The notes below the pieces were generated by a model. The model saw only the letters and a list, made by a program, of their open reading frames with translations. It was not told the DNA's origin and made no database searches. A DNA stretch of 11,748 nt from positions 1-11,748 of the forward strand of contig JAOUDU010000031.1 of NCBI GenBank assembly GCA_029859085.1, given 5' to 3'. This DNA comes from Gammaproteobacteria bacterium (GTDB lineage Bacteria; Pseudomonadota; Gammaproteobacteria; Pseudomonadales; Halieaceae). Positions 1 through 7,054 of the stretch are shown piece by piece (positions within the stretch are counted from its first letter, which is position 1; each line of letters starts with the position of its first letter). A program made the position numbers and the translations under genes.

Positions 1-1723
1 TGATGCGGATAAGGGGCACGCTGACAACCCAGGGCTTACCTTCGGCGAGATCGTCCTTTACCTCTTCCACCTGCGCACCCACTTCCTGCTTCCAGACATT
101 CTGCGCGTTGATGGAACCGTCCTTGTTGATGTGGATGCGGCCGCTGTAGTTATCGATCGACAGTTTGGCCAGCTCAACCGAGTGCTGGTCCATGTCCACC
201 AGCAGCTTGTCCCAGCGCACGGTTTCCCAGGCGGTGAGGGACTCTTCAGCGTCGGTAATCTTGCCCGCAAAGCCCTTGATCGCACCATTCATGGCGATGG
301 TGGCGGGCGCGTAGTGCGCCAGCGTGAGATCCCCCGCCACCTGCAGCTGGCCATCCGTGATCTCTACGTTCAACGCGGCGGGAAAGTTGGGGTTAAACCA
401 CGCCAGCGGCAGGGCGGCCAGCTGGTAGCTGAGGCTGCCCGTACCCTGGGCCAGGTCCAGCTTGCCCTCGATGGCCGCCGTGGCCTGGCCATTGACCACC
501 AGGTTCGACTTCAGCCCGGTATCCCCCTCCAGTGGCCATTTGATGTCGTTTGCCGAAACCTCCAGGGGACTGATCTCCAATTGTGCCGGGTCGGTGTATT
601 CAGAGCGCCAGCGCAGGCTGCTGTCGGCCAGTTCGAAGCTGCCCAGTGCGGCGCTCCAGCCCTTCCCGCTCGCGCCTGTATCAGCGCTGGACGGGGGGGA
701 CTGCGGTGCAGGATCCTGTGGCAGGTCGACGGCGAACAGGCGCGCCAGGCTGACCTCGGTGCCCTCGCTCCAGCCGCTGACAGCGAGTTGCGCGACCGCA
801 AGTGAACCGATATCCACGTGCTGTGCCGGGCCGTCCAGCTCGATGCCGGCCAGCTTGAGGCTGCCCAGTGCAATCGAGGTATCCGGCAGCTCGCCAGGTG
901 CCTTCGGCTGCACTACGATCCCGTCCAGGCGGACCTCGCCCTGCTCTACCCGATAGTCCAGGCCCTTGCTCCAGTCCACCCGGTACCTGCCCTCGACGCT
1001 TGCAGTACCCTGGGGCAGTTGGAACGCGAGCCACTCCTGCGCGAACTGCCAGAAAGGATTCAGTTGTATGTTTGTCAGCGCGAGGGTTCCCTCGCTGTAG
1101 CTCCGCGGGATCGATACCTCTCCCTTCCAGTGCAGTTCTCCGCCGTTTTCTCCCAGCGCGTCAAGGGTGTAGGGTCTTCCCTCCTCGACGACGGTGGAGA
1201 GACCCTCGATATTGACTGCGATATTTGACAGGTTGGTGCTGGACGGTTTTTCCCGGGCCAGGCTGGTAAAGACCAGCTGCTGCGCGTTGAAGTTGAGCTG
1301 CTGTATGGTGACGGCGGGAATGCCTGCGGGCTCGGCCGGAGGGGTCTCGGTTTTCTCCGGGGGTATCATGTCGGAGAAATTGAAGCTGCCGTCGGGGTTT
1401 TCAATTACGTGGACATAAAACTTGTCGACGCTCACCTCGTCGAATACCAGCGCCCGGCTCCACAGGCTCGAGAGGGACAGGTCGACCCTGGCCCTGTCCA
1501 GGCTCACGAACGGCGTGCCGTCGTGCTCGGGCAACTCGGTCCGGCGCAACTCCAGGCTCAGGGTAAAGGGATTGAACCAGATGATTTCGCTGTGGAATTC
1601 CCGGCCCAGGTATTTTTTGACCAGCCACGGCGGTGCCAGGTTCAATGCCGGCGTGATCACCAGCAGCACCAGTGCCAGGTAGCTGATATAGCCGATGGCC
1701 AGTATCCGTAACGCTTTTTTCAC
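1..1723 (-). CDS. DUF748 / AsmA-like envelope protein, C-terminus cut by window edge
   Basis: Reading the minus strand from GTG at 1723-1721 gives about 574 uninterrupted codons running off the left edge. The N-terminus (MKKALRILAIGYISYLALVL) is one hydrophobic helix at about residues 7-30, a signal anchor leaving the rest in the periplasm. After it comes the block FNPFTLSLEL (residues 50-59), then LSSL and a DG.FNFSD-like segment, which are characteristic of DUF748 proteins. The remainder is repetitive beta-strand-like sequence, as in the AsmA/YhdP/TamB group of long envelope proteins linked to lipid transport and outer-membrane integrity. Family members often exceed 900 residues, so about half may be missing. 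GTG is chosen because the hydrophobic N-terminus begins there and a GC-rich GGGG lies about 9 bases upstream; no in-frame ATG fits better. The family call is fairly sure, the exact role is not. A promoter lies just upstream. Confidence 0.8.
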   Translation of the reverse strand, partial: MKKALRILAIGYISYLALVLLVITPALNLAPPWLVKKYLGREFHSEIIWFNPFTLSLELRRTELPEHDGTPFVSLDRARVDLSLSSLWSRALVFDEVSVDKFYVHVIENPDGSFNFSDMIPPEKTETPPAEPAGIPAVTIQQLNFNAQQLVFTSLAREKPSSTNLSNIAVNIEGLSTVVEEGRPYTLDALGENGGELHWKGEVSIPRSYSEGTLALTNIQLNPFWQFAQEWLAFQLPQGTASVEGRYRVDWSKGLDYRVEQGEVRLDGIVVQPKAPGELPDTSIALGSLKLAGIELDGPAQHVDIGSLAVAQLAVSGWSEGTEVSLARLFAVDLPQDPAPQSPPSSADTGASGKGWSAALGSFELADSSLRWRSEYTDPAQLEISPLEVSANDIKWPLEGDTGLKSNLVVNGQATAAIEGKLDLAQGTGSLSYQLAALPLAWFNPNFPAALNVEITDGQLQVAGDLTLAHYAPATIAMNGAIKGFAGKITDAEESLTAWETVRWDKLLVDMDQHSVELAKLSIDNYSGRIHINKDGSINAQNVWKQEVGAQVEEVKDDLAEGKPWVVSVPLIRI

Positions 1724-1755
1724 GACTCGATTCCCCGCGACTTTCCCAGCACGTG

Positions 1756-1822
1756 ACTATAGCCAAAATCTCGCTGCTTGTCGGGCCCCGTGTTTAATTT
1801 TCATCGGCGCAGGCATTGTCAA
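1756..1822 (-). promoter_or_regulatory. Candidate sigma70 promoter(s) for the DUF748 gene
   Basis: Two arrangements are visible on the minus strand. The better placed is CCGACA (1779-1784), 17 bases, TATAGT (1756-1761), predicting a start near 1749 and a leader of about 26 bases before the GTG at 1723. Upstream, a perfect TTGACA (1817-1822) is followed after 18 bases by the AT-rich ATTAAA (1793-1798). Either would let this gene be expressed separately from the regulator gene upstream. This is judged by eye against the E. coli consensus only. Confidence 0.45.
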
Positions 1823-1833
1823 AAGAACACTGC

Positions 1834-1864
1834 CCGATAAAGATACCGGGATCAAGGATCCGGG
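1834..1864 (-). terminator. Weak terminator-like hairpin after the AraC-family gene
   Basis: An imperfect stem (GGATC/GATCC at 1849-1853 and 1857-1861, extended by two more pairs after a G-G mismatch, loop AAG) lies 23 bases beyond the regulator's stop. On the minus strand it is followed by a T-rich run (TATCTTTATC). The stem is short and the T-run interrupted, so this is a weak candidate for ending the cyclase-regulator transcript. Confidence 0.27.
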
Positions 1865-1886
1865 CGGGAATGAACCGGACAGGACA

Positions 1887-2888
1887 CTAGAGCCCCTTCC
1901 GGTAGCAGTAGGGCGTGACCCCGGTCCAGCCCTTGAACGCCCTGATAAAGGCGCTGGATTCTGAAAAGCCGCTGCGGTAGGCGATCTCCTCGATACTCAG
2001 CCCCTGTTTGCCGAGGAAGTGCAGGGCGGTATCGCGACGCAGGCGATTTTTCAACTCCTTGAAACTGGTGCCCTCGGCGGCCAGCCGCCGGCGCAGGGTC
2101 TGGGGATGTATCTCGAGCACCGTGGCCACCGCACCCAGGTCCGGCAGCGTGTCCATATTGTGCCGCAGAATATCCCGCACCCTGGCAGCCCAGCTGTCGA
2201 CAGCGAACTGCTGGGTGAGCATGAACAGCACGGGATGCCGCAGGAAGTGGTGCAGGGAAGCCTCGTTCTGCAGCAGTGGCCGTTCGAGCAGGGCGGAGCT
2301 CATCTCCAGGGAGGCGACGGCTTGTTCAAACAGGATCGGATTACCCATAAACACCTGGCTGTACTCTTCCCGGCGGGCGACCGGCGGGTACTTGAAATTG
2401 ACTGACTGCAGCGGCAGTTGCTCCTGTACCAGCCAGTTGCAGAACCTGTGGGAATTGTAAAGGAACAGCTCACTGTAATAGGGGCCACAGTTTTCGCCTT
2501 CGTCGATTTTCTGCAGGTACAGCCGGGTTGTGTCTCCGTCGCTCTCCAGCACCGGGTTGAGACCGAACTCGAACAGCTGGTAGAACCGGCAGTACCGGCT
2601 GAGGGCCTGCCCCAGGGTCGCGCTGCCGATCACCGCGTGGCACATCATCGACCAGCTGCCTATGGGCATGCGCCGGGAAGTGTAGCCCAGGGATTCATCC
2701 TGCAGGGCGAGCATGGTGCTCACCTGCAGGTCCGCGAACCGTTCTACTGAAATGCGGGCGTCGTCCTCCAGCAACAGTCGCGGCGAGATTCGGTTCTTGC
2801 GCAACAGTGCGATCGGGTCCAGGCCGCGGCTTACGGTCCGTTCCAGGACCGCCCGGGCGAAATGGACTGAGATGGACGGGTTGCGCAA
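1887..2888 (-). CDS. AraC-family transcriptional regulator (Arabinose_bd N-domain)
   Basis: A 333-residue protein. Residues about 15-205 resemble the Arabinose_bd (PF12625) ligand-sensing domain of the OruR/ArgR-like AraC regulators. The last 86 residues form the AraC DNA-binding domain, with helix-turn-helix 1 at about 250-273 (DLGAVATVLEIHPQTLRRRL) and helix-turn-helix 2 at about 298-323 (SIEEIAYRSGFSESSAFIRA), ending in the usual GVTPYCYRKGL. Such regulators are often found beside fatty-acid or acyl-CoA genes, and the acyl-CoA operon at 4249 is a plausible target (inference). The start is unusual. The codon just upstream is the TAG stop of the diguanylate cyclase gene, in the same frame, so translation can start no earlier than TTG at 2888-2886. 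Later starts would remove the conserved SVHFARAVLE segment. No Shine-Dalgarno sequence is visible, which suggests coupling to the upstream gene. Confidence 0.9.
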   Translation of the reverse strand: MRNPSISVHFARAVLERTVSRGLDPIALLRKNRISPRLLLEDDARISVERFADLQVSTMLALQDESLGYTSRRMPIGSWSMMCHAVIGSATLGQALSRYCRFYQLFEFGLNPVLESDGDTTRLYLQKIDEGENCGPYYSELFLYNSHRFCNWLVQEQLPLQSVNFKYPPVARREEYSQVFMGNPILFEQAVASLEMSSALLERPLLQNEASLHHFLRHPVLFMLTQQFAVDSWAARVRDILRHNMDTLPDLGAVATVLEIHPQTLRRRLAAEGTSFKELKNRLRRDTALHFLGKQGLSIEEIAYRSGFSESSAFIRAFKGWTGVTPYCYRKGL

Positions 2889-4055
2889 CTACCGGGCCGT
2901 GTTGGAGAGGTGGACCGGCTTGTGCTCAACCGATGCAACCCGGTTGCGGCCGCCGCGCTTGGCCAGGTACATCGCGCGGTCCGCCTCCTGGGAGAGATCG
3001 GCGAGATTCATATGACCCACGATGCAGGCCACGCCCAGGCTGGCGGTGATGGCGATGCGCTGGGAATCAACCAGTAACGGCCGTGCCCCGATAGCCTCGC
3101 GAATCCGCTCGGCGAGCAGGCGCGCGGAATCCAGCGCGGTGTCGGGCAACACCAGCAGGAACTCCTCCCCGCCGGTGCGGGCGACCACGTCGCTGGAGCG
3201 GCTCAGGCGGCTGATGATTTCCGCGACCTGGCGCAGCACATGGTCACCCGTCTCGTGGCCGAAGCTGTCATTCACCTGCTTGAAGTGGTCGATATCGACC
3301 ATGATGGCCGACGTGGGCAGTCCCCGCCTGGACGCCTGGGCAATGCTGATCTGCAGCGCGTCCTCCATCCCGCGGCGGTTCAGGAGGCGGGTGAGGGGGT
3401 CCAGCGTCGCCAGGTTCGACAGGTGCTGCTGGTACTCGATCAACACGCTCGCCAGGAAGCCGATTGCCACCACCGCGTAGGCCGCGCTGTATACGCCGAA
3501 GGCGATGGCTTCGCCCCGGGCCGGGTTTGCGGTGCCCGCATGATAATAAATGGCCAGGGGCAGGCCGATGGTCATCATCAGGGCCGCGTAGGCGATGATC
3601 GCATCTCCGATATTGCGTTGGCGCCAGCTGCGCCAGGCACAGGTCAGGCCGGTACCGACAAAAAACAACGCCACCGTCACGCCCTGTACCACGAACATCG
3701 TCCCCGGGGGCAGGAAAAACTCACACAGGCAGGCCACGAGACAGATCGTGCCGAGCACTACCCGCCCCAGCGCGATACCTGCGCGCTGCCCCGCCGCCAT
3801 GAACAGTATGTAACTGTTGAGGATAAGCATTACCGAAGGCACGTTCACGGCCATTTGCACGTCGGCGTTCTGCTGCAGGGTCAGCGCGATCCAGCCCAGC
3901 AATGACGCCATGAAATACACGGTGTAAAGACCGAGGCCGGCAGGGGGCTTGCTGGAGTCCGCGAGCACGTAGACCACCAGCATCTGGGCGCAGGTGATCG
4001 AGAAAATCAGGCCGAACAGCATGAACGCCCAGTTACCGGGAAAAACCTGTTCCAT
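2889..4055 (-). CDS. Seven-helix membrane diguanylate cyclase (GGDEF)
   Basis: A 388-residue inner-membrane protein predicted to make cyclic di-GMP from two GTP. Seven hydrophobic segments are visible at about residues 9-32, 41-60, 71-88, 94-115, 120-141, 152-172 and 182-206. The GGDEF domain follows (about 214-375), with DPLTRLLNRRG (219-229), metal-binding region MVDIDHFKQVND (252-263) and signature GGEEF (295-299), a catalytically competent variant. RSSD (286-289) sits exactly five residues before the signature, the canonical inhibitory site, so product feedback is expected. ATG at 4055 is preferred because AGGGAG lies 4 bases upstream; a GTG at 4076 would add seven residues but lacks a comparable ribosome-binding site. 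The input signal sensed by the membrane part is unknown. The gene ends with TAG immediately before the AraC-family frame. Confidence 0.92.
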   Translation of the reverse strand: MEQVFPGNWAFMLFGLIFSITCAQMLVVYVLADSSKPPAGLGLYTVYFMASLLGWIALTLQQNADVQMAVNVPSVMLILNSYILFMAAGQRAGIALGRVVLGTICLVACLCEFFLPPGTMFVVQGVTVALFFVGTGLTCAWRSWRQRNIGDAIIAYAALMMTIGLPLAIYYHAGTANPARGEAIAFGVYSAAYAVVAIGFLASVLIEYQQHLSNLATLDPLTRLLNRRGMEDALQISIAQASRRGLPTSAIMVDIDHFKQVNDSFGHETGDHVLRQVAEIISRLSRSSDVVARTGGEEFLLVLPDTALDSARLLAERIREAIGARPLLVDSQRIAITASLGVACIVGHMNLADLSQEADRAMYLAKRGGRNRVASVEHKPVHLSNTAR

Positions 4056-4071
4056 TTGACTCCCTGTTGCG

Positions 4072-4086
4072 GCCACCCCTGGTGGC
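4072..4086. repeat. Perfect short inverted repeat upstream of the cyclase gene
   Basis: GCCACC (4072-4077), CCT, GGTGGC (4081-4086) form a perfect 6-bp stem with a 3-base loop. It lies 17 bases upstream of the chosen cyclase ATG, so it would probably be in that mRNA leader just before the AGGGAG ribosome-binding site. It could be an operator half or a small leader hairpin; nothing decides between these. Confidence 0.4.
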
Positions 4087-4094
4087 TGTCATTT

Positions 4095-4112
4095 TACGTC
4101 AATTTTGATGTA
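4095..4112. promoter_or_regulatory. Operator-like dyad between the divergent transcription units
   Basis: The 18-base element TACGTCAATTTTGATGTA has two 8-base arms around TT with one mismatched pair. It is the most AT-rich, symmetric element of the divergent intergenic region. On the minus strand it overlaps a -10-like TAAAAT (4091-4096) that could serve the cyclase gene. It also lies just upstream of the -35 of the plus-strand promoter at 4124. This is the placement expected of a regulator binding site acting on both directions. Which protein would bind it is unknown. Confidence 0.4.
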
Positions 4113-4123
4113 GGGGCAGGTCA

Positions 4124-4152
4124 TTGCCACCGTGCGGCGCCATGCGCATACT
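4124..4152 (+). promoter_or_regulatory. Candidate sigma70 promoter of the acyl-CoA operon
   Basis: TTGCCA (4124-4129, five of six consensus bases), a 17-base spacer, and CATACT (4147-4152, four of six) give the best promoter match upstream of the dehydrogenase gene. Transcription would start near 4159 and leave a leader of about 90 bases. A second -35-like TTGACC (4166-4171) has no good -10 at the right distance. Confidence 0.45.
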
Positions 4153-4202
4153 GCATGTCTTTCAGTTGACCGGGCCAGCGGGATTGTGCCACATATGGCG
4201 CC

Positions 4203-4224
4203 CCGGCGTGAGGCCGGCGTTTTT
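4203..4224 (+). terminator. Attenuator-like hairpin with T5 in the operon leader
   Basis: CCGGC (4203-4207), loop GTGAG, GCCGG (4213-4217) form a perfect 5-bp all-GC stem, followed after CG by TTTTT (4220-4224). The layout is that of an intrinsic terminator, but it lies within the predicted leader, 24 bases before the ATG at 4249 and downstream of the candidate promoter. It may therefore act as an attenuator, or be a weak terminator fragment. The stem is short. Confidence 0.33.
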
Positions 4225-4248
4225 AACCAGTAATACCAGGAGAGCGAT

Positions 4249-5022
4249 ATGGATCTTGCAGGAAAAGTAGCAATTGTCACCGGTGGTGCATCGGGCCTCG
4301 GCCGCGGCACCGTTGAAGCCTATGTGGCCAAGGGCGTGAAAGTGGCGATCTTCGATATGAACGAAGCCACTGCCAATGAAGTGATCGCCGAACTGGGCGC
4401 CGACAAGGTCGCCTTCTGGAAGGTCAATGTCGCCGACGAGGCCTCGGTAAAGGCGGCGGTGGAAGGGGTGGTGGAAAAATTCGGCGCGCTGCACATCTGC
4501 AACAATTACGCGGGCATTGGCAACGCCTGCAAGACGTACGGCAAGAACGGCGTGTTCCCGATGGACCTTTACATGCTGGTTATCAACGTCAACCTCGTGG
4601 GCACCTTCAATGTCTCCCGTTACGCAGCGGAGCAGATGGCCAAGAACCAGCCGATCAACAGTGACGGTGGGCGCGGCGTAATCATCAATACCGCCTCGGT
4701 GGCGGCCTATGAAGGCCAGGTGGGCCAGGTGGCCTATTCCGCCAGCAAGGGCGGGGTAATCGGTATGACCCTGCCCATGGCCCGGGACCTCGCGAGCTAC
4801 GGCATCCGGGTCAACACCATTGTGCCCGGCCTCATCCACACGCCGCTGTTCGAGTCGCTGCCGGAACAGGCCTACAAGTCTCTCGAGGCCAGTGTCTGCT
4901 ATCCCCCCCGCCTGGGCCAGCCGAAGGAGATCGCCCACCTGTCGGTGTTTATCGCCGAGAACGACTACCTGAACGGCGAGAGCATCCGGCTGGACGGCGC
5001 CATCCGCATGCAGCCGCGCTAA
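4249..5022 (+). CDS. HSD10-type short-chain dehydrogenase (3-hydroxyacyl-CoA dehydrogenase type 2)
   Basis: A 257-residue short-chain dehydrogenase predicted to oxidise (2-methyl-)3-hydroxyacyl-CoA to 3-ketoacyl-CoA with NAD+ in the cytoplasm. The cofactor motif TGGASGLG spans residues 11-18 and D36 at the end of beta-2 favours NAD over NADP. The catalytic set is N115, S150, Y163 and K167 (YSASK). Long blocks match what I recall of mammalian HSD17B10: GVIINTASVAAYEGQVGQ, GMTLPMARDL, and the C-terminal NGESIRLDGAIRMQP. The usual N(A/C)AG motif reads NNYAG. The start is ATG with AGGAG seven bases upstream. It is the first gene of a three-gene operon with the racemase 14 bases downstream, which suggests work on 2-methyl-branched acyl-CoA. 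A hydroxysteroid substrate is the main alternative, since HSD10 relatives are promiscuous. Confidence 0.9.
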   Translation: MDLAGKVAIVTGGASGLGRGTVEAYVAKGVKVAIFDMNEATANEVIAELGADKVAFWKVNVADEASVKAAVEGVVEKFGALHICNNYAGIGNACKTYGKNGVFPMDLYMLVINVNLVGTFNVSRYAAEQMAKNQPINSDGGRGVIINTASVAAYEGQVGQVAYSASKGGVIGMTLPMARDLASYGIRVNTIVPGLIHTPLFESLPEQAYKSLEASVCYPPRLGQPKEIAHLSVFIAENDYLNGESIRLDGAIRMQPR

Positions 5023-5036
5023 CGAGGAGACGGCAA

Positions 5037-6170
5037 ATGGGCCCACTGAACGGCTATACCGTCATCGAACTGGCGGGTATCGGACCCGCACCCATGGGCG
5101 GCATGATGCTGGCGGATATGGGCGCGGAGGTGATAAGGATCGACCGGGCTTCCGGCGCCAGCCACCTCGTGATGAAAGATGTCAGCGCCCGGGGCAAGAA
5201 GTCCGTGGTGCTCAACCTCAAGGACCCCGCCGGTGTCGACACGCTGCTGCGCATGGTGGAGAACGCCGATGTGCTCATCGATCCGTTCCGGCCCGGGGTG
5301 TGCGAAAAGCTCGGGATCGGCCCCGACGCCTGCCTGGCGCGCAACCCGAAACTGGTTTTCGCCCGCATGACGGGCTGGGGCCAGGAGGGTCCTCTGGCCC
5401 AGGCTGCCGGCCACGATATCAACTATATCTCGATCACCGGCGCCCTCTACGCAATGGGGCGCAAGGGCCAGAAACCGGTGCCGCCCCTGAACCTGGTGGG
5501 CGACATGGGGGGCGGCGGCATGCTGCTGGTCACCGGGGTGCTGGCTGCGCTGCTAGAGACAACCAACTCCGGCAAGGGCCAGGTGATTGATGTCGCCATG
5601 GTCGATGGCGCCGCCCAGCTGATGTGGATGTTCCACGGTTTCCAGGCCCTGGGCCTGTGGGACGCCAGCCAGCGCGAGTCCAATATGCTGGACGGCGGCG
5701 CCCACTACTACGACACCTATGAGTGCGCCGATGGGCAGTACATTTCCATCGGTTCGATAGAGCCCCAGTTCTACGCCCTGCTGAAGCAGCACGCGGGCCT
5801 GTCCGAGGAGGACTTTGGCGACCAGAACAACGCGGCCAGATGGCCCGCGATGAAGGAACAGCTGGCCGCCGTGTTCCGGCTCAAGACCCAGGCCCAGTGG
5901 TGCGCAATCATGGAGGGTACCGATGTCTGCTTTGCACCGGTCCTGTCATTCGTAGATGCACCGGCCCACCCGGCCAATGTGGCGCGGCAAACCTATATCG
6001 AGGTGGACGGTGTCACCCAGCCGGCGCCGGCGCCCCGCTTCAGCCGCACGCCCTCGAATGTATTGCACGGGGGCCACCAACCGGGACAGGACACCGACCT
6101 GGTACTGGCCGCCATGGGATTCGGGGAGCGGGAAATAAGCGAACTGAAACAAAAGGGTGCCATAGCGTGA
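5037..6170 (+). CDS. Alpha-methylacyl-CoA racemase (CoA-transferase family III fold)
   Basis: A 377-residue family III (CaiB/BaiF fold) protein, but of the racemase branch. It interconverts 2R- and 2S-methylacyl-CoA so that S-specific beta-oxidation can proceed. The residues known to be catalytic in the M. tuberculosis racemase (His126, Asp156, Glu241) are here H126 (AGHDINYIS), D156 (NLVGDMGGGG) and E242 (SIEPQFY). Flanking blocks are also typical: ELAGIGPAP near the N-terminus, FRPGVCEKLGIGP (84-96), ARMTGWGQEGP (109-119), and NMLDGGAHYYDTYECADG (216-233). A CoA-transferase would instead carry a catalytic Asp in a different N-terminal context, so racemase is preferred. GAGGAG lies seven bases before the ATG. 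It is the middle gene of the operon and points to branched-chain substrates (isoprenoid or pristanate-like acids, sterol side chains). Confidence 0.92.
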   Translation: MGPLNGYTVIELAGIGPAPMGGMMLADMGAEVIRIDRASGASHLVMKDVSARGKKSVVLNLKDPAGVDTLLRMVENADVLIDPFRPGVCEKLGIGPDACLARNPKLVFARMTGWGQEGPLAQAAGHDINYISITGALYAMGRKGQKPVPPLNLVGDMGGGGMLLVTGVLAALLETTNSGKGQVIDVAMVDGAAQLMWMFHGFQALGLWDASQRESNMLDGGAHYYDTYECADGQYISIGSIEPQFYALLKQHAGLSEEDFGDQNNAARWPAMKEQLAAVFRLKTQAQWCAIMEGTDVCFAPVLSFVDAPAHPANVARQTYIEVDGVTQPAPAPRFSRTPSNVLHGGHQPGQDTDLVLAAMGFGEREISELKQKGAIA

Positions 6171-6195
6171 TACCCGCAGCAACCTGGAGCAAGTC

Positions 6196-6984
6196 GTGAG
6201 CAATTACAACACTGTACTGGTAGAGCGCGCCGACGGTGTCGCCGTGGTCTCCCTCAACCGCCCGGAGAGCCTGAATTCATTTAACGCGGAACTGCGCCGT
6301 GAACTGCGCAGCGCCGTGCGGGAAGTGAACGATGACCCCGCCGTGCAGGTGGTGGTGCTCACCGGCGCGGGCCGCGCCTTCTGTGCGGGCGCGGACCTGT
6401 CAGAGTCGGCGGAAAACCCTGCAGATTTCCGGGTGGAAGACCAGCTCAACGGCGAGTACAAGCCCATACTGCTGGAAATAAACGGCGCGCCCAAGCCATG
6501 GATAGCGGCGGTCAACGGCGCGGCGGCGGGCATCGGCAGCGCCTTTGCGATGAACTGCGACCTGAGCGTAATGGCGGAGGATGCCTACCTGTACCAGGCC
6601 TTCGCCGCGATCGGCCTGGTGCCGGACGGGGGCGCCACCTGGCATCTGGCGCGGGCACTGGGCCGGCAGCGGGCCTATGAGGTGATTGTGTCCGGCGAGA
6701 AAGTACGGGCGCAGAAGTGCCTCGACTGGGGCCTGTGCAACCGTGTCGTACCCGCGGCCGACTTGATGCAGCAAACCCTGGCCTGGGCCCGGGAGCTTGC
6801 GGCCAAGTCACCGCTGGCGCTGCGCTATGCCAAGCAGGCACTCAACGGGGCGATGGAAAATTCAGTGGCTCAGACCATTTCCGACGAAGCCAGGCTGCAG
6901 CATCTGTGTGTCACCAGTGCAGATGCGGCCGAGGGCATTGCGGCTTTCATCGAAAAGCGAACCCCCCGCTGGCGGGGTTGTTAA
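6196..6984 (+). CDS. Crotonase-fold enoyl-CoA hydratase/isomerase, PaaG-like active site
   Basis: A 262-residue crotonase-superfamily protein. The two oxyanion-hole segments are present: GRAFCAGADL (59-68) and NGAAAGIGS (107-115). The two glutamates that activate water in classical enoyl-CoA hydratase are missing. The position after GIGS is A116 and the one in the QAF segment is F136. Instead there is GLVPDGG with D144, the aspartate context of PaaG-type isomerases (AFxxIGLVPDxGG). This suggests double-bond isomerisation rather than simple hydration, although function in this superfamily is hard to predict from sequence. The start is GTG at 6196, with GGAG about eight bases upstream. It is the third gene of the operon. 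It may move or set up a double bond in a branched or cyclic acyl-CoA processed by the two upstream enzymes. Confidence 0.87.
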   Translation: MSNYNTVLVERADGVAVVSLNRPESLNSFNAELRRELRSAVREVNDDPAVQVVVLTGAGRAFCAGADLSESAENPADFRVEDQLNGEYKPILLEINGAPKPWIAAVNGAAAGIGSAFAMNCDLSVMAEDAYLYQAFAAIGLVPDGGATWHLARALGRQRAYEVIVSGEKVRAQKCLDWGLCNRVVPAADLMQQTLAWARELAAKSPLALRYAKQALNGAMENSVAQTISDEARLQHLCVTSADAAEGIAAFIEKRTPRWRGC

Positions 6985-6998
6985 ACGGTTTTCTCCAG
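6964..6998 (+). terminator. Candidate intrinsic terminator overlapping the crotonase stop codon
   Basis: CCCCGC (6964-6969), TG, GCGGGG (6972-6977) form a perfect GC stem, followed by interrupted T-runs (TTGTT at 6978-6982, TTTT at 6989-6992). It begins within the last codons and ends around the TAA. Together with a separate -10 element before the next gene, it suggests the operon ends here. The T-tract is broken and the loop very tight, so confidence is modest. Confidence 0.38.
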
Positions 6999-7048
6999 GG
7001 TTGGCCTGACGCTTTGTCACCCGGCTCTTTGCGGCCTGGAAATTGCGC

Positions 7049-7054
7049 TATAGT
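7049..7054 (+). promoter_or_regulatory. -10 element upstream of the carboxyltransferase gene
   Basis: TATAGT matches five of six -10 consensus bases and lies 29 bases before the chosen ATG at 7084. No convincing -35 is present at 16-18 bases. The closest good hexamer, TTGTCA near 7015, is too far upstream. It may be an activator-dependent promoter, or chance in the 99-base gap. Confidence 0.35.

Noticed and set aside
131..1418. Several plus-strand open frames across the DUF748 region
   Set aside because: The minus strand carries one continuous frame with a signal anchor and DUF748 motifs. The plus-strand products look like composition artefacts.
4162..5046. Long antisense open frame opposite the dehydrogenase gene (294 codons)
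   Set aside because: Its translation resembles no family and has the His/Gly/Val-rich composition of a shadow frame in GC-rich DNA. The plus-strand gene here is unambiguous.
5037..6170. Family III CoA-transferase (CaiB/formyl-CoA transferase) as the product
   Set aside because: H126, D156 and E242 and their surroundings match the methylacyl-CoA racemase branch, which shares the fold but not the transferase chemistry.
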